Shown piece by piece: positions 42,473-43,626 of a stretch of DNA of 43,626 nucleotides. Source of the DNA: Chara braunii (lineage: Eukaryota > Streptophyta > Charophyceae > Charales > Characeae); contig BFEA01000236.1 in assembly GCA_003427395.1 (NCBI GenBank), positions 1,901,378 to 1,945,003 on the forward strand, in the 5' to 3' direction. A program made the position numbers and the translations under genes. Under the pieces are notes generated by a model, which was not told the origin of the DNA, did no database searches, and saw only the letters and a program-made list of their open reading frames with translations. Within the stretch, counting starts at the first letter, position 1; the number at the start of each line of letters is the position of its first letter.

Positions 42473-43240
42473 CTATCCGGCATCGTATTTTCTTTGTGTC
42501 ATCTGATGTGAATGTGAAAGGTGGAGAAACCCTCTCGCCAATAGTGATGCATATGTCAGCATAAACACACCGCATTCGTTGAAGTCGCGCTTCTTTGGAA
42601 TGCCTTCCACTTCCCATATGTGGTTGAAGTTTTTAGTGTCAATTTCTTGACCTTGTTCGACCGACCTCATGTACAGATATTTGGCGAACCCCCCTGTCAC
42701 CTTCGCCGCGAGTTCTACATCCGGCGTCAGCGAATCGTAGTACTCAATTTTCACACGCCTGAGGTCTGCCACTACAAGTGTGTAATGTTGGTTTTGCGCG
42801 ACGTGATAAGGTACAATGATAAAATCCATGTCGCTAATCACAACCTCTGTGAACCATAAACGAACACGATCGTAATCGAACTTCATATCGCTATCAAATA
42901 GTTTTGCGAAAAACAACGAGCTTAAAACTGCTATTGGAGGAATGCGCCCCTTCCCTATTCTAACGACGTTTTCGTTCTTCGAATTGCAATTATGGTGTTT
43001 CACACGACACTCATTGTCCAGTCGGACAAGGTTAAGATAAAAATTCACTATCTAGTCGTTCATCCACTTTTTTTCTATCACTAGCAAGCTAAAATCTCGG
43101 ACTGTCATCGTTAATTCTTCTTTTGTGTCTTCGTTGAATGAACTTGCTATGACGTCGCTATCCCCAAGTTTCACTCGCAAACGCATGAGGGCCGACATCT
43201 CTCTCTCGTCAAATTCGTTGTTGCCAAGTGAACTGTCCAT
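42473..43240 (-). pseudogene. Ulp1/C48-like cysteine protease pseudogene
   Basis: One minus frame from an ATG at 43240 to TAG at 42473, broken once by TAG (43049-43051) between KKWMND and IVNFYL. The motif normally reads LNDxxINFYL, so the domain continues across the stop. Downstream are VRLWFTEVVISDMDFIIVPY, QHYTLVVADLR (catalytic His), IEYYDSL (Asp) and DFNECGVFMLTY (Cys, within the NECG variant of DCG). The oxyanion Gln seen as VPQQ in SUMO proteases appears as IPKK. Such C48 domains cleave SUMO-like tags and are also carried by plant Mutator-like and other transposons. No transposase is adjacent. It is a transposon passenger or decayed host gene. Confidence 0.75.
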
Positions 43241-43440
43241 CCTTTTTTGCACCTCCGGTTACCCTCCATTGTCGTTTGCGCTGCACATGACAACGCGCCA
43301 TATCTTTATGTGAGTTAATGTTTCAATACGTTCATTTGTAGTCATGTTCATTGCATTCTATTTGTTGCAGTAATGCGTAGTATGGGTTACCTTATTAGAG
43401 TGGGGTGCTTATTATAATTAGTAATTTACGTAGTTGAAAC
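43241..43440. other. Upstream flank of the C48 pseudogene
   Basis: A stop codon lies in frame just before the ATG, so the N-terminus is as given or sits on another exon. No promoter is recognisable. Confidence 0.4.
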
Positions 43441-43626
43441 CTGTGTGTCTTTTTAACAGAGAATGAGGGAATTAAACTCCCGCTGAATCCCGTTAAATTC
43501 AAAAGAATCCCGTTGAATTCGCGATAAACGCGAAAATGGGCCGCTCCCGCGCTTTTCGGAAAAACGGAATTGATGCGCGGACTGCGGAACACGTGGCCCT
43601 ACGCAAAAAAAAAAAAAAAAAAAAAA
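43441..43626. mobile_element. Element D: left end of another word-bounded element, cut by window end
   Basis: Starts near 43460 with GAGGGAATTAAACTCCCGCT, followed by AATCCCGTTAAATTC (43487) and AATCCCGTTGAATTC (43507) and other GCG/CCCGC words, then an A tract that runs out of the window. The order (short words, then A tract) repeats the left-end layout of elements A and B. The right end and any target duplication are outside the window. Confidence 0.4.

Overview
This is a repeat-dominated, apparently non-genic stretch of a eukaryotic nuclear genome. The clues are decayed Ty3/gypsy retrotransposons (one with a chromodomain), a BED/DUF659-type hAT transposase, short inverted-repeat DNA elements, long AG/CT and CA/GT microsatellites, satellites and assembly gaps. 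I infer a plant or streptophyte alga. The gag fragment near 36.0-36.8 kb (a TRSQTK start followed by a long coiled coil) resembles gag proteins I associate with the charophyte alga Chara braunii, but this is recall and has not been searched. I find no intact host gene, rRNA or convincing tRNA.

Layout. 0-7 kb: microsatellites, short duplications and blocks of repeated short words, with no recognisable gene apart from one unassigned 196-codon ORF. 7-10 kb: two non-autonomous DNA elements (A, 7.3-7.9 kb; B, 9.03-9.68 kb). They share an AT-rich core but carry unrelated words near their ends (GTTCAAACG versus TCCGGAC). B has a perfect 8-bp target duplication. 12.5-18.8 kb, minus strand: a degenerate chromodomain-type gypsy element (gypsy-1) that has lost its integrase. 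Its reverse transcriptase is split by element C (14.0-15.3 kb), which is flanked by a 10-bp direct repeat. 20.6-21.9 kb, minus: a hAT transposase pseudogene that directly abuts the truncated integrase of gypsy-2 (21.85-25.8 kb, minus). Gypsy-2 pol is nearly intact: nonsense codons but no frameshift.

26-36 kb: noncoding repeats, including 13 tandem ~63-bp copies that can each form a long hairpin (27.1-27.96 kb), a 66-bp satellite containing an assembly gap (32.65-33.88 kb), and a chain of perfect hairpins (35.3-35.64 kb). 36.0-36.8 kb, minus: an orphan gag. 37-43 kb: microsatellites, a second copy of half of element B (40.4 kb), a probable Helitron 3' end (40.64 kb) with internal tandem repeats, a 26-bp minisatellite, a telomere-like G-rich array, a C48/Ulp1-like protease pseudogene (42.47-43.24 kb, minus) and the first end of another word-bounded element that runs off the window.

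The parts do not form a pathway; they record nested insertions and decay. The best candidate for something undescribed is the set of short elements whose ends are packed with element-specific short words, two of which share a core. Second is the tandem hairpin array at 27 kb.
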